This document shows positions 36,392 to 46,981 of a stretch of DNA of 52,482 nucleotides, piece after piece. The stretch is from Sphaerosporella brunnea (taxonomy: Eukaryota; Ascomycota; Pezizomycetes; Pezizales; Pyronemataceae). Location of the stretch: assembly GCA_008704415.1 (NCBI GenBank), contig VXIS01000333.1, positions 1 to 52,482 on the forward strand, in the 5' to 3' direction. Below the pieces are notes generated by a model, which did no database searches, was not told the origin of the DNA, and saw only the letters and a list, made by a program, of their open reading frames with translations. The translations under genes and the position numbers were made by a program. Each line of letters begins with the position of its first letter. Position 1 is the first letter of the stretch.

Positions 36392-37698
36392 AATGGTGTC
36401 GCTCTGAGGGTTCTCTAGCGGAAACAAAAAAAAATCTTCCATCCCCCGCATCGCATCTCCTACCACCCATCCTTCGTCCGCATCATCGACCTTCTCATCC
36501 CATCCCTCGCTCGCGTCACGTCGCCCGCCTGTAACGGGGAGGGTCGGGAGTAGGCCGGAGGAGGCACAAGGTACTCGTATACGGATGGGGCAGACAAGAG
36601 ACAGGAGCAGGATCCGAGAGGTGCTACGCACAAGGTCCGAGATTCAAGAGCGTGAACAGGATGAGATACGAATGTTCAGTGAAAGCAAACAACAAAGCGC
36701 CCTTTTATATGGCCCACATGATCGCGGCGCGCCGTGGTAATCCGACACACAACCTCGGCAGAGCCGCCAGAGCCTTACATAACACACAGAGTCGCAACCA
36801 ACCTTATTCTAACCTCGCGCCGACATTGCGCAGTGCGCACCGGGAAAGCCGCCAAGAAAAAAAAATTCTATCCAGTGTCAGCCATCTAGTCCGGGTAGCG
36901 ACTTGGCATTCTTGGCACGGTCAAAAAAAATGAATTTTGCTTAGTAATTGTCGAGCGACGGGTCATGTGTCGCGCGACCGGACACCCGACGACCCACCCC
37001 TCCCCACCGGATGATTCCTCAGCATTACTGGGCGGAGTTGAAGGGGTATACTTGACTATTCGACGGTTTGCGGAGCGAGCTAAGTGGTTGATGCTGGCGT
37101 ACTCGGGTACAGCGTTAAGTCGGGTGCTCCCCGAACAAACAGCAACTGGCAACGCCACTACGATTGCTGCTAGAACTTTGTCAAGCTGGGGGTGGCATTT
37201 TAGGCCTCCCTAGAGCCTTTTTGAGTGTTTTGAAGAAAAAATACCGACTTCTTCGTGAACGACAAAGGTCTTGGCATTGTTTGGTTGTATGGAGGAAAGA
37301 AGTCGGGTGCTCGTTGCATGTGTGTAACGGCACCCGAATTACCCTTGTACCCTAGTACATGAATGGCTTTTTTATTTTATTTTATTTATTTACACACTCA
37401 TATAATGTCACTAGTTCTATCCATTTTCGGTAATTTTTGAGGCTCTGTAAGGCTGCAGGGGTCCAAAAATTTCGGCTGCCCATACAAATATTTACTTTTT
37501 TTCCATCCGCTACTGCTCCACCACAACGTCCCCAAACAACAAAAGCGCAACATAGGATTGCTCTACACATGCTGCCCATCAACTCAATGTACGCGTAATA
37601 AATGCTTTTTAATTTTTTGTGGAGAGGTAGCGGTCGGTGTTGAGTGTTGTCTCGAGGCCTCCTCCCCCCTGTCGCGCTACCCGGACTAGATGGCGGAC
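36392..37698. other. Repeat-rich spacer, no supported gene
   Basis: Frames are short and low in information. An ATTTT-type simple repeat lies near 37370-37392. No RNA gene was found. Confidence 0.4.
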
Positions 37699-38098
37699 AC
37701 TGGATGACATCCCGTAATATACTAGGATAAACGGATTTTATCACATAGGATAAATTCGTCGCTCAGCCCGTAACGTCGGTGTCGCGCGTGGGATCAACGA
37801 TCGCTTAGATTTAAACCATCGTATATCAACCCCTGAGTTGCTGACTCAGGCTCCGCCACGGACCTTAGTAAAGAGAGAATGTACCGGGGTATCCCCGTTT
37901 AAAGCGTCACACCATGCTCACACCTGCCTCGTTTGTCATTTAAACCATCGTACTCTTGAGCATGTCGGATAAAATCCATCTAGAAAAGGGGGGGTACCCG
38001 TTCTCTAGATTCCAGATCTAGGGGGCCGGAGTACGCTGCTTTATCCTCGTTCAGACCCCGTTTATCCTAGCTCAAATCGTTACGGGATGTCATCCAGT
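37699..38098. mobile_element. 400-bp MITE with perfect 19-bp terminal inverted repeats
   Basis: ACTGGATGACATCCCGTAA at 37699-37717 is exactly mirrored at 38080-38098. A second inner inverted block (GGATAAACGG against CCGTTTATCC) follows after short gaps. No coding frame was found. The target duplication is unclear, so the superfamily is not assigned. It directly abuts the next element. Confidence 0.8.
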
Positions 38099-38102
38099 AC
38101 TA

Positions 38103-38359
38103 GGGGGATCCGGAAAAGTTTTGTTAAAACGGCGGCACTAGGAAGAACGGGAGGACGATTGGCTCTCAACTACGCTGTGACGCAAGACCACCCGTCTTTC
38201 CGTTTACCACTTGCAACGGCGCTGAAAGCTGCTGTTGGCAGCAGAACATTTTTGACTTTTTGGCTGTCGGGTCTGCCTGTCTTCTGCCGATCGCCGTGCA
38301 CCCATCCTTCCTGGTGCCGCCAGCAGAGGCTGTTTTAGCTAAATTTCTCCGGATCCCCC
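38103..38359. mobile_element. 257-bp TA-flanked MITE
   Basis: The terminal repeats begin GGGGGATCCGGAAAAGTTTT (left) and GGGGGATCCGGAGAAATTTA (right, opposite strand). TA is present on both sides (38101-38102 and 38360-38361). It is non-coding. The TA duplication suggests a Tc1/mariner-type non-autonomous element. Confidence 0.8.
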
Positions 38360-38419
38360 TACTCTAGAAGTTTTGATCATACCACCAAAACCCGGCAAAA
38401 CCCGCCAGTCTGAGCTCCC

Positions 38420-38581
38420 CTAATGCCACAACACCGTGGTGAGAATATTGTGCCATGCCACAACCCCATCAATTAAACCACAGTCCCACGACAGCAAACA
38501 AACGACAATCTCACCACAAAACAATCCCACAATTACAATGAGGTAATCAGTTATAGAAACTCTCGCAGCAGCTGCTTCCTT
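38420..38581 (-). repeat. Right member of the same inverted repeat pair
   Basis: It is the reverse-strand counterpart of 36270-36391 with an extra segment near 38463-38510. The outer boundaries of the two copies (AAGCTGCTGCGAGAG) face outward, as expected for terminal repeats of a composite element of about 2.3 kb, but no target duplication was found. A segmental inverted duplication is equally possible. Confidence 0.7.
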
Positions 38582-39023
38582 CTTCCATACATGGTTGATG
38601 TGGGGGCGGTGTTTCACCAATAGTGGGTGCGCACCCCGCTCCGTGCTATTTTTACTCGCGCAATGATCGGCTAGGCTTCAGAAGTCGTGACAAAATACTG
38701 GGTCTCAAGTGGATGAATGATCATAGGAGTCCATGCATTGCCTGTATTTCAGTGTAAATCATCGGCAAGACTGGCATGGTTATTGCATACGGGACACGGG
38801 TTTGTTAAGGTTTCCTTAGTCTACACACTGCTGAAAGTTCTTTTGTGATCATGAGTGGACCACTCTCTGCACCTTACTTTCCCGCTGCCCTGGCCCAAGA
38901 CTGTAGCCATACCAAACAACGGTGTGACGTCCTGGCAGACCTCCTCAGCCCAAACCAGCCAAATTATCAAAGTGTGGTCACTAAGGCCGCGTTTGGGAGT
39001 TACGACAGTTCCGTTCACCCTAA
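38582..39023. other. Spacer with a partial Harbinger-like end
   Basis: No gene. TAAGGCCGCGTTTGGGA near 38984 resembles the terminal repeat of the next element and may be the remnant of a nested relative. Confidence 0.45.
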
Positions 39024-39263
39024 GGCTGCGTTGGGACGGGCGGCTGTCTGAACGGCGTTTTTTCCAAGCGGCCGTTCCGACTTGGAAATGGAACGGTAGG
39101 AATGAGGTAGTAGATAGTGATTGCCAACCGCGGCTCGAATAACCGTTCGCACTCAACGAATCCAAACCGTTCAAGGGGTGTGCCCCCGGACCGTTCTCTG
39201 AACAACGCTGAAGTCAACTTTCCACCAACAACGGAACAGCAGCCATCCGTCCCAAACGCAGCC
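39024..39263. mobile_element. 240-bp MITE with TAA target duplication (PIF/Harbinger type)
   Basis: The ends are GGCTGCGTTGGGACGGGCGG (left) and GGCTGCGTTTGGGACGGATG (right, opposite strand), flanked by TAA at 39021-39023 and 39264-39266. A three-base TWA duplication and GGC-TGTTTGG-like ends are typical of Harbinger MITEs. There is no coding potential. The following bases to about 39380 are rich in degenerate ACCGTTG units. Confidence 0.8.
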
Positions 39264-39266
39264 TAA

Positions 39267-40034
39267 CAAAATGACCGTTGGCGAACGGTCAACCGTTGCG
39301 AGAACAAAAGCAGTGTTTGGATTGTCATTAACCGTTGTTGGCAGCTCATCGACCGTTGATGACCGTTGGTGACCCCGCTTTTGACCGCCTCTTTCCTTAA
39401 AGACCGCTCTGTACAAACAACGCTTTAGTGGATCATGTCACCACTAATCACTCGCTCTTTTATCTTAGCATCTAATCGCACCCAAGTTTTGGTTTTTCAT
39501 TTGAATTCTTGTTTTTCAAGGTATTGGCGTGAGCGATAAATTCTGCTAGGAGGGTTGAAATCACGGGCTTGAGAGCAACATATTTCGAGGGTGTCTTAGC
39601 TGCTCGGGGTTCGCATGCTGACTTGGGGATGAGCTTTCGATAGGAATAAGGACTACTACCAAGGTCATTTATGCTGGAGGCCTAGGGAGCATATATATAT
39701 GGGGTTTTTCGTTTGAGGATTGAATGCTTTAACCCGACCAGAACTGCGATAGAAAGTAGGAGTAGGAATAGTATCTGCGATGACAGCCGTGACATGATGT
39801 TTCGCGCTTAGAATGCAAAAAAAAACAAGGTACAGAGCAGAAACAGATATGAAATTTAAAGGCCTTGGACCTTTGCGTTGATACCCCCAACCATTCCAGC
39901 TGACAGCTTTCCTTTTCCAATGCCCGACTACTTGGAACCAAAGTCACCCGGATATGCTACCGCACGCTGGCATCGAAAGTGCCTTCAAAGCGCATTTCAG
40001 TCAACCATTGGAGTCAAAAACGAGTCAGACCTAG
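39267..40034. other. Spacer downstream of the BTB gene
   Basis: Contains ACCGTTG-type degenerate repeats to about 39380 and a short AT alternation near 39692. No supported gene. Confidence 0.4.
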
Positions 40035-41328
40035 TTACATCCAGGCCCACGTCCTCGAAGGAAAGTCCGAGAACGTCAGGCCTTCGAAACCCTCTGAGAG
40101 ATCCTTGATCTTGGTCTTGAGCTGGGGAAGCCAACTACATTGGGCATGGGAGTCCTGTACTCCTACACCTTCGGTTTTAATCGCAGTACAGTTGTGCACG
40201 TTGCCGCTGCTAGGACCGATCGGGGTACCACAGAATGGACAATGGCGAGCGTTGTAACTAGTGCAACAAGTAGTTGACTTACTGCCGCAGTATGAACAGT
40301 ATGCTTTGGAGAATGAATTCGAACTCGAGCTCTGTTTTCCGTTTCCGTAGTCCAGGTTCGTCACATTATACACAGCTTCGGCGATCGCTGTGACACTGCC
40401 GCTCCAAAGCGTCTCGCTGTTCACGAGCAGGTTTCGATAAAGAAGTCCCAGCTGCATGAAGTCGCACTGCTTCAGTTTCGAGGTGCATACGTCTTCGTGG
40501 AGATATCGGCGTTCCAAACTGTGGAATTCGTCGCGGATCGCGTTGATGCACAGTTCACGGGAGCTTTTTATGCGCTCTACGATTGAAATTGTTCTTAGCA
40601 AAATGCGAAACTTATATATAGAAGAAAAGGAGCCAACCTATGATCGCAGTCGGTAGAGCTTCCGGCAGTTCTCGTCTGTCCGGCCCAATCACTATGCCCT
40701 TCTGGATGTCCACGGAAGCCCCAATTATGAGACTCTTCGAAACGTCCCTGAAGAGCTTTTCCGGCCCAAAAACCCAAGTGATTAAAAGCCACTTTTCCGG
40801 GCAGCTTGCGATTGTGGACTTGATCAGGGTCCCGTCTGTCCAAACACGGACAATAGGCTGCAATGCCTCTTGGAGGAGGTATTTATCGCAAATGACCGCG
40901 GCTTGAACAATCGAAACGAGCGGAAGCGATCTCGGCACCAACTTGATTTGAGAGTGCAGTGCTCGGAGAATTATCAGCAACACTGCGGGGTCGTCATCCT
41001 CGAGCGACAAAAAAACAGGTCCGTCACTGGGAGCGCGGGATCGCAGCGCAACAGCTTCCGAAAAGTTCGATCCCGAAGACAGCATTCGGTTGAAGACGGC
41101 AGAAGCTGAGCAGAGAACTTGCGAGTAGACGCGAAATCTGTCGGTCGGGGAGAGCTCAAGTATCATGTCGCCATCCGCAACGATTTCGGTGCATGTCTCT
41201 GGAAGGGAAGTGGAAGCCGGAGTGCTGTCGGAAGACATGTTGTCGGACGAGGAGGGGGGCGTGGATGCGGAGCTTTCTTCCGGGAAAACACTGCCGAACG
41301 ATCGTGGCCTAGCTCCCTGGTCTGTCAT
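40035..41328 (-). CDS. BTB/POZ-domain protein with C-terminal CxxC pairs
   Basis: Exon 1 is 41328-40638 and exon 2 is 40576-40035, with a 61-nt intron (GTTGGC donor, TCGTAG acceptor); total 1233 nt, 410 aa. I chose the ATG at 41328 because the open frame upstream reaches into the neighbouring hAT element. Residues 1-45 are Ser/Pro-rich. Residues 50-165 form a BTB fold with the typical opening VADGDMILEL, then FRVYSQVLCSAS and a later VICDKYLL helix. The C-terminal part has C324-x2-C327 and C343-x2-C346, likely a small zinc-binding unit. BTB domains mediate protein-protein contacts, often with cullin-3 ligases or transcription factors; no specific partner is visible. The second BTB gene at 50095 has its intron in the same place (after A-I-I, phase 1), so they are paralogues. 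The GTTGGC donor is non-standard but restores a good junction. Confidence 0.85.
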
Positions 41329-41649
41329 AGTGGTGAAAGAAGTGAGCGCGAGGTGTTGGTGATGGGCACTAAGAGGTGAGGGTGGGGCTGTTAGTTGCAA
41401 AGTTGGTGGTGTTTTAAACTCTGGACGTATACGTAGGTAGACTCGAACATAGCCGCTATGTCGACTCACTTGTATCGTCTCAATAGTGTTGCTCATGACC
41501 TGTGACTGGTTGGCGACGCTTGACTTTGTACACTGACTTCTGACCAAAATGCGTGGCCTAAGTCATAACTTTGTTCGTGACTGCCATTCATAAGTCTGAA
41601 TAGAGTTCCCCACCAGGGAAAGTGAGCGCGCAGGCACAGTGGGGAGTTT

Positions 41650-42048
41650 ATGTCTTCTAAGAATAAAAGACCGCCCAAAACCCAGGGCTCAGTTGTCCAA
41701 GCTCAATCTGCTTTTGTCCTATCCATGTCCGCTTCTCAGGTGCTTGATCCGCGCCTTCAGAACTTGGGAGCGGTACCCAAGGCCATATCCTTAATGGACT
41801 TATCTTTGGCCGCCGAGCCATCATCCTCCAGCTCTGGTCTCCAGCCCGCCGCCGAGGGTGCCGCCGAGGGCATCGCCAAGAACACCGCCGAGGGTACCGC
41901 CGAGCCATCTGCTGTGACCTTCAGGCGTGTAGCCTCAAACGTTCCACCACCTATCCTAGATTACTCGTCCAAGGCTCTCTATGTAGAGAGTTTAGCTGGG
42001 CATTATGGTGTGTTTGCTTGTTGCCCGGTTCGGGGATATTTTTGCTGA
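41650..42048 (+). pseudogene. N-terminal-like remnant frame inside the hAT element
   Basis: A frame of 132 aa, rich in Ser, Pro, Ala and Glu, contains a short degenerate repeat around AAEGAAEGIA. It lacks a BED zinc finger and any transposase motif. By position it would be the start of the element's transposase gene before the internal loss. Sequence from 42049 to about 42457 shows no conserved frame. Confidence 0.5.
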
Positions 42049-42457
42049 ATAGTCCCAGATGTTTTGACCTTCCGGCTTCCCCATGAAAGGCTTCTTACTC
42101 CGGTATTCAACTTTCCCACCCGCTGCCACATTCGATAGGGCAAGGTTCAATTTGAGAGTTACCTATATCGGCGCAAGATCCTGTTGAGGGTGGAACAAGC
42201 GATTCGGAGCGCCATAAGCTGTACTGCACGCATTGCTTCAATACGCCAATTCAAGCCCCGGCCACACACAATCTCCAAGGTTTTTGGCGGATCAAGCGGA
42301 CAAGAATGACCTATTCATGTATGCACGACCTACCACACTTGTATCAGGAGAAATGTATCCGACACTTGCGCACCAACTACCGCAGTACTGGTAGCTTGCC
42401 CGCTGTCTCCGCAACATGATTAACTGCTTCGGTCCCGGAGAAGAGGAAGAAAATTAG

Positions 42458-43210
42458 ACGCTGGAAACCGCCTGCAACTTTGGATGGGCAAAACTTAATA
42501 AATATCACCTCATAACCGACGGTATTACTGCTCCTTGCATTGCTACCATGTTGGATCCTCGTTTCAAACTTAAAACTCTCGAGCTTTTGGGATGGAAGGC
42601 AGGCGACCTAAAAAAGGCAAAGACTGGGGCCTTAAAGCCTTTACTGCGTAAGTACTTTCCATCCAAAAAGGCTTCACAACCTGGTGAATCAGAGGAAGAG
42701 GACTCGGACCGTGACGGCCTCGGCGTGAAAGAACTGTCGCCGGAAGACGCCATGATTTTTGCGTCGCACGAAGAATATTCACAAGCGGAACACCAATTCA
42801 TCAGCAGCGCCGCTGTTGTGTGGGAGGCTGAGCTAGAGCGGTACTCAAAACATCCACGGGTTAGCAAAAACACCAACGTGCTGCTTTGGTGGGACGATAA
42901 TGAACACCGCTACCCTCACTTGGCCAGACTTGCGCGCGACTACCTTGCGATTCCGGCCTCCTCAGTTCCCGCCGAGCGAGTTTTTTCAAGGGCCGGTGAC
43001 TTAATCTCAAAAACGCGCAATCGTCTTTCCAGGGAAACCGCCAACATGCTTTTGTGCCTTCGGTACTGGCTTAAATTGCCCGAAGCTTTAGCTGAAGATG
43101 TGCACCACGAAATGGAGCCTGAAGTTCTAGGAGAGGACGCGGATGTAATCCCCATGCTTCACTACATTTGCGAGAACGAGGCCCCATCTGATGACGAACT
43201 AGAGCTTTGA
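42458..43210 (+). pseudogene. hAT transposase C-terminal part with dimerisation domain
   Basis: The frame is open from just after a stop at 42455-42457, before the internal ATG at 42548, and ends at 43210. It starts with FGWAKLNKYHLITD and MLDPRFKLK, regions found late in hAT transposases. It then has the hallmark dimerisation segment WWDDNEHRYPHLARLARDYL with AIPASSVPAERVFSRAGD. About 250 aa remain of an expected 600 or more; the DDE-type catalytic part is absent. There are no stops in this block, so it has not decayed much since truncation. Whether a chimeric or spliced product is made is unknown. Confidence 0.85.
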
Positions 43211-43428
43211 GAAGTTCATACAAGGGCACGGCGAGGAAATGTTTTGTTTTTGTAAAGGATAGGTAGAATAAATGTACGTGATTTCCTCTATTGCAGCGGG
43301 CGTCGGGCGTGATGGTTGAAGCGCTGCTGTTCTACTCGCTAAGTCCAAAGTTACAATCATGACTACTGACCAAGGTTACTGAATATAACCTGAACGCAAC
43401 TCCGTTCATGAGCAACACTACGTCTCAA

Positions 43429-44087
43429 GTTCAGATTTGTAATGCTTCGAATTTCTTACCATAGTTATAGTACCTGATAGCCGGGCTGCCTTGCGTTTAA
43501 CACGCGCCATGGCGGGTAAAAGCCCATTACGTATATCGGGGAGATGTTTGGGCGTGGCGAATAGAGAGGTGGAAGCAGTGGCTGATAAATCATACAGCAT
43601 CCAGGAAGCGGTGTCAGCAACTCAGTCCCAAAGCTGTAGGAGAGAGAGGAGTCGTGCGTCGTACGCAGGTATGCGTATAATGACGATAATGATGGTGTTG
43701 CGTGATCGTGAGCCAGAAAATCGACTCTTGCAGTCGAATGCACCGCCTCCTGATGAAAACTACCAAATTTGACTCTCAAATTGCGATGAAAAATTCCACT
43801 GGTCATAATCCTTTTGTCCCCCGGTTCGTCAACACACGCCCTGCATCCCCTTGATCGGGTTATGCTTGAATCCTCTGCTCCCCGGGTCCGTTCGTCATTG
43901 AACGACCTCCTCCCCATCCTTCAAATTTGTCCAAATGTTCCGCCGCTTCCTGAAAACGATAACTAGGATTAACGAGTATTGCTTTCCCTTCCCTTCCCGG
44001 CCATAATCACTACAGCTACTCAACAGAGCCCTCCAAGCCCAACATTCCGCAATGCTCCCAAGATAGTGCTCAACTTCGAGTACTCAT
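43429..44087. other. Spacer between hAT and LINE insertions
   Basis: No supported gene or bounded repeat. Short frames on both strands look like chance. Confidence 0.4.
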
Positions 44088-44102
44088 ACTCGTCAGCTTG
44101 CC

Positions 44103-44905
44103 GTACATCGGCGAAAACAAGGAAGCCTACGACGCAGAGCTTTTTGGCATCGCCGCAGGCTTGGAAATGGCAACCCGAAGCGCTGTTGTTAGGACCCGAC
44201 CTGCCGGTAAGGCGGCCCTCGAACGCATCCAACGAGGCGAGCCCGGCCCCGGCCAATGGATGCTCCCACGCATCGTGCGCGCGGAGGCAGCCCTGAAGAC
44301 GCAGGGCTGGACGGCACAGTACCACTGGGTGCCCGGTCATGCGGACATCCCCGGCAACGAGTTGGCGGACCAACTCGCCAAAGAGGCAGCCAGAGGCCGG
44401 CTAGATAGGGCAGACCGGGCCGACATCGAGACAGTGACGCTCGCCCACGTCGGACGGGGGGGTCACCAAAGCCAGGCACCAAGACCGGGAAGCATGGCTG
44501 GCTCTGCATTGCAAACCTAAGGGCTACTTCCGCCGCCGAAAAAGGCCCGACCCCATGGTCTTCAAGGGCCGAAAGGCCCTGGCGTCACGCTTCTTCCAGC
44601 TCAGGCTGGGAAAAGCGCCCTTGGCGCCATACCTACACCAGACCGGTCGGCGGGATGACGACAAATGCTGGTTCTGCACAGGCGGGCGGACACAATCGAG
44701 AGAACACCTCTTCAAACACTGCGCGCGATGGCGGAAAGAGCAGGCAGTGCTATGGAAGGCAGTAGCAGACGCTACAAAAGAAGGAAATAAGAGACGACGG
44801 ATGAACACGCCGATTAGGGTCCTGTTGTCTGATGAACGCTGTACAGAAGCGGTCCTGGCTTTCCTAGGCAGCACTCAAGTGGGAATGTGGCCCGATGGGG
44901 CCTAA
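44103..44905 (+). pseudogene. LINE ORF2 C-terminus: RNase H and CCHC knuckle
   Basis: The first frame, running to 44520, gives a ribonuclease H-like segment: EAYDAELFGI carries an acidic active-site Glu, and HADIPGNELADQLAKEA carries the final acidic Asp. At a run of seven G near 44456-44462 the frame changes. The expected sequence then continues in another frame through KARHQDREAWLALHCKPKG into FKGRKALASRFFQLRLGKAP, CWFCTGG and REHLFKHC, a zinc knuckle, and stops at 44905. No reverse transcriptase survives. The layout fits Tad1/I-type fungal LINEs. The single frameshift at a homopolymer could be natural decay or an assembly indel. Confidence 0.85.
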
Positions 44906-45086
44906 ATATGTTTTGCTTAATCCTGTCCTCCCCTTTGTCTTTCTCATTTGTCCCCTCTACGAGTCTCCTTGGTGCGCTGAACATCAGGTGCGATTTCCTT
45001 GGTTTATTTCCCCCGGAGGAGCAGACGCCACAGTAGGACCCTGAGCCTAGGGGCAGCGATGGTCCTGTATTGCCTATATATGTCAT

Positions 45087-45128
45087 GGCCGCAAGCGGCC
45101 GAATACAATATGATTAAAACAAAACAAA
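45087..45128 (+). promoter_or_regulatory. Conserved LINE 3' hairpin and A-rich tail
   Basis: A 6-bp perfect stem GGCCGC/GCGGCC with an AA loop is followed by GAATACAATATGATTAAAAC and AAAAC units. The same stem-loop and spacing occur at 2224-2237 and 34711-34724. It may be the recognition structure for the element's reverse transcriptase; this is inference from conservation. Confidence 0.6.
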
Positions 45129-45498
45129 ACTCGTCAGCTTGCCCATGACCGGCTGGTTGAGTCAGCTTCTCTCCTCTGCTTCTACTTCTTTTCGGCACGT
45201 TATTGCGATATGCTGGGGGAAGCTAGCTTTAGCTGCTGCCTGCGGGCAGTCTGCGTGTAGGGTAGATAGCCGGAGCGATGCAAGGTTTCTGGCGCCCGGA
45301 TCCGTTGAACCGTCTATTGTCTGGAAGTGGCCTTATCTTTCATCCCCTTGAGCTCTCTGTTGTCTTGTATTGATATTGGTTATGGGATGGGCGTCAAGCA
45401 AAAGACCATGATGATTGGAAGTACTTCACTGCAGATCACTCGGTCACACCCATCGGCAAAAGTCCAGATTTTTGGATGGAAAACGAAAATCATCTTGA

Positions 45499-45579
45499 GA
45501 TTCAGTAGTGTAGGGGTATCATAGGCGCTTGCCACTCCGCATCTTGCGCCTGACCCGGGTTCGAATCCCGGCTGAATCA
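45499..45579 (+). tRNA. tRNA-Gly (GCC) with a 10-nt intron
   Basis: A seven-base acceptor stem GATTCAG pairs with CTGAATC, and discriminator A is at 45579. The D-arm region contains AGTGTAGGGGT. A five-base anticodon stem GGCGC/GCGCC encloses a 17-nt loop. Reading TTGCCA then T as the mature loop gives anticodon GCC and a 10-nt intron (CTCCGCATCT) at the canonical place after position 37. The T arm is perfect: CCGGG-TTCGAAT-CCCGG. The D stem is weak (three pairs). CCA is not encoded, as expected in a nuclear gene. Confidence 0.85.
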
Positions 45580-45628
45580 GTGTAGCTTTCCACAGTTGTT
45601 TTTTTACTTCAAGTTTCTTTTGTGCTAG

Positions 45629-46785
45629 TTACTCGTACCTGGCGGGTAGGTCAAAGATTATAATGGATGTCCACGACCTCTGCGCCATGCTCCCCGCCCA
45701 GTTCTCATCGTGGAGCGGCACATCAGGGAAGTATCTAAACACCACCGAGCTGCCTTCCGACGCGCTCCTCAACGCCTCCACAAGAGCTGCATCCGCCTCC
45801 GGATCACAAAACGGGCCGCCTTCCTCAGCCAGCACGTTCACGCCCTTTCCCCACCTCCGTCTTTCCCTCCTTTGACCCCTCGCGGCTTCTTCCCGATGTG
45901 TTTTCCCAGCAGTTTATACTCCTCCACACTGGTCCTCACCAGTGTCACGGACGGGTTATGCACGACCACCTTACTGTCCTTCCACGTATACCGCTCCGGA
46001 AGCGTGTCCTTGGGACCGAAGTTGATGCAATCCGTAGCGCCAACGCTCACAATCTGCGGCACACCGCACTGCGCCGCCGCCGCGAGCCGTTCCGGACCCG
46101 CACTGAGCACGCCGCCAAAGAGCTCATCCGCCACCTCGGTGGTGGTGATATCCAGCACCCCCGCGACTCTGCGCTCGCGCACAGGACGCTCCAGGACTCT
46201 TCCGCCGCTGCCGGTGGCGTGGAGGATCAGCGTTTCGTAGCCGCGAGATTCGAGGACTTTTTGTGGTACGGTGACGGCGGGGGGTGGTCACGCCGAACAT
46301 GCTGATCGCGACTGCCTTTGTCTTGGCGGCGGGGAGGGAGGAGCAGGAAGGGTTGTAGACGGACGCCATCCCGGTTATTGCCCCCCCGCGGCGTTGATCA
46401 GGATCCGCGTGAGGATCGCGTTGGAACCTGCAACGTGATGTCCCTGTCGCCGATGTAGCAGCTCACGTCTCCGCTCGCCATGGTCGTCACTATTAGCTTT
46501 GTAAAGCTGATCGGGAGGGCTGCGCGCATGGCGTTCGCGGCGAGGGCGTTGATGGAGTGCGAGGAATGCAGTTGACGCAGGTGGGTGGTGGTGAACTGCG
46601 TGGTCATCGCCGAGATCAGTTCTCCCCGGGGGAGGGAGGAGATGTTGGCGTCTGCGAGGACATAGGCGGAGTGCGGGATATCGATGATGGTCTTCTCGTA
46701 GGGGGTACGGCCGACATCGGCGAGGAGGACGCGGGAGTTGCGGGCGAGGATGAGGGAGCCGGAGCAGCAACAGCTGGGGGTTCAT
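45629..46785 (-). pseudogene. UPF0261 / Tm-1-like ATP-binding protein gene, decayed
   Basis: Collecting minus-strand frames in order gives a nearly complete UPF0261-family protein: ARNSRVLLADVGRTPYEKT, then ISAMTTQFTTTHLRQLH, YIGDRDITLQ, NAILTRILINAAGG, VYNPSCSSLP, VPQKVLESRGYETLILHATG, ITTTEVADELFGGVLSAG, and at the end WAGSMAQRSW. At least four frame changes interrupt it, several at C or G runs, and the first 15-20 residues are missing or displaced. The family (named for the N-terminal half of tomato Tm-1) binds ATP; its enzymatic role is poorly known. The divergent neighbour encodes the matching TIM-barrel half and is also broken, so I call this a dead pair and not a set of assembly errors. 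An active spliced gene is unlikely given the number of shifts. Confidence 0.8.
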
Positions 46786-46981
46786 TGCTGAGGCTGGCGA
46801 TGAATTCCACACGCGGGCAGGGCAAGGCGTGGTGTTTTATGGGCCTCATCTTTGTTGGGGGGGGGGGGAGGGTGGGGGGGAAGCTACATGCACTGATCGT
46901 CGCGGTCGCTTGCGCATGGCTTGCTCCGTAATAACCCACGCACCCAGCTCTTACAAGACAACGCCATGTTCTGACGTCGCG

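Larger units (their letters stand above)
41484..43420 (+). mobile_element. hAT transposon, 1937 bp, both ends intact
   Basis: Terminal inverted repeats TAGTGTTGCTCATGA (41484-41498) and its exact reverse complement (43406-43420) are flanked by a perfect 8-bp duplication CGTCTCAA (41476-41483 and 43421-43428). Internally there are an N-terminal-like frame and a C-terminal hAT transposase block separated by non-coding sequence. The element lies in the presumed promoter of the BTB gene that starts at 41328. Perfect ends and duplication suggest recent insertion. It is probably non-autonomous because the catalytic middle of the transposase is missing. Confidence 0.93.
44103..45128 (+). mobile_element. 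5'-truncated LINE with 15-bp target duplication
   Basis: A perfect direct repeat ACTCGTCAGCTTGCC flanks the insertion (44088-44102 and 45129-45143). The element holds the C-terminal part of ORF2 (RNase H and zinc knuckle), a 3' UTR, a hairpin GGCCGC-AA-GCGGCC at 45087-45100, and a tail of AAAAC units. Variable 5' truncation plus target duplication is the mark of target-primed reverse transcription. The perfect duplication suggests a fairly recent event. Confidence 0.93.
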
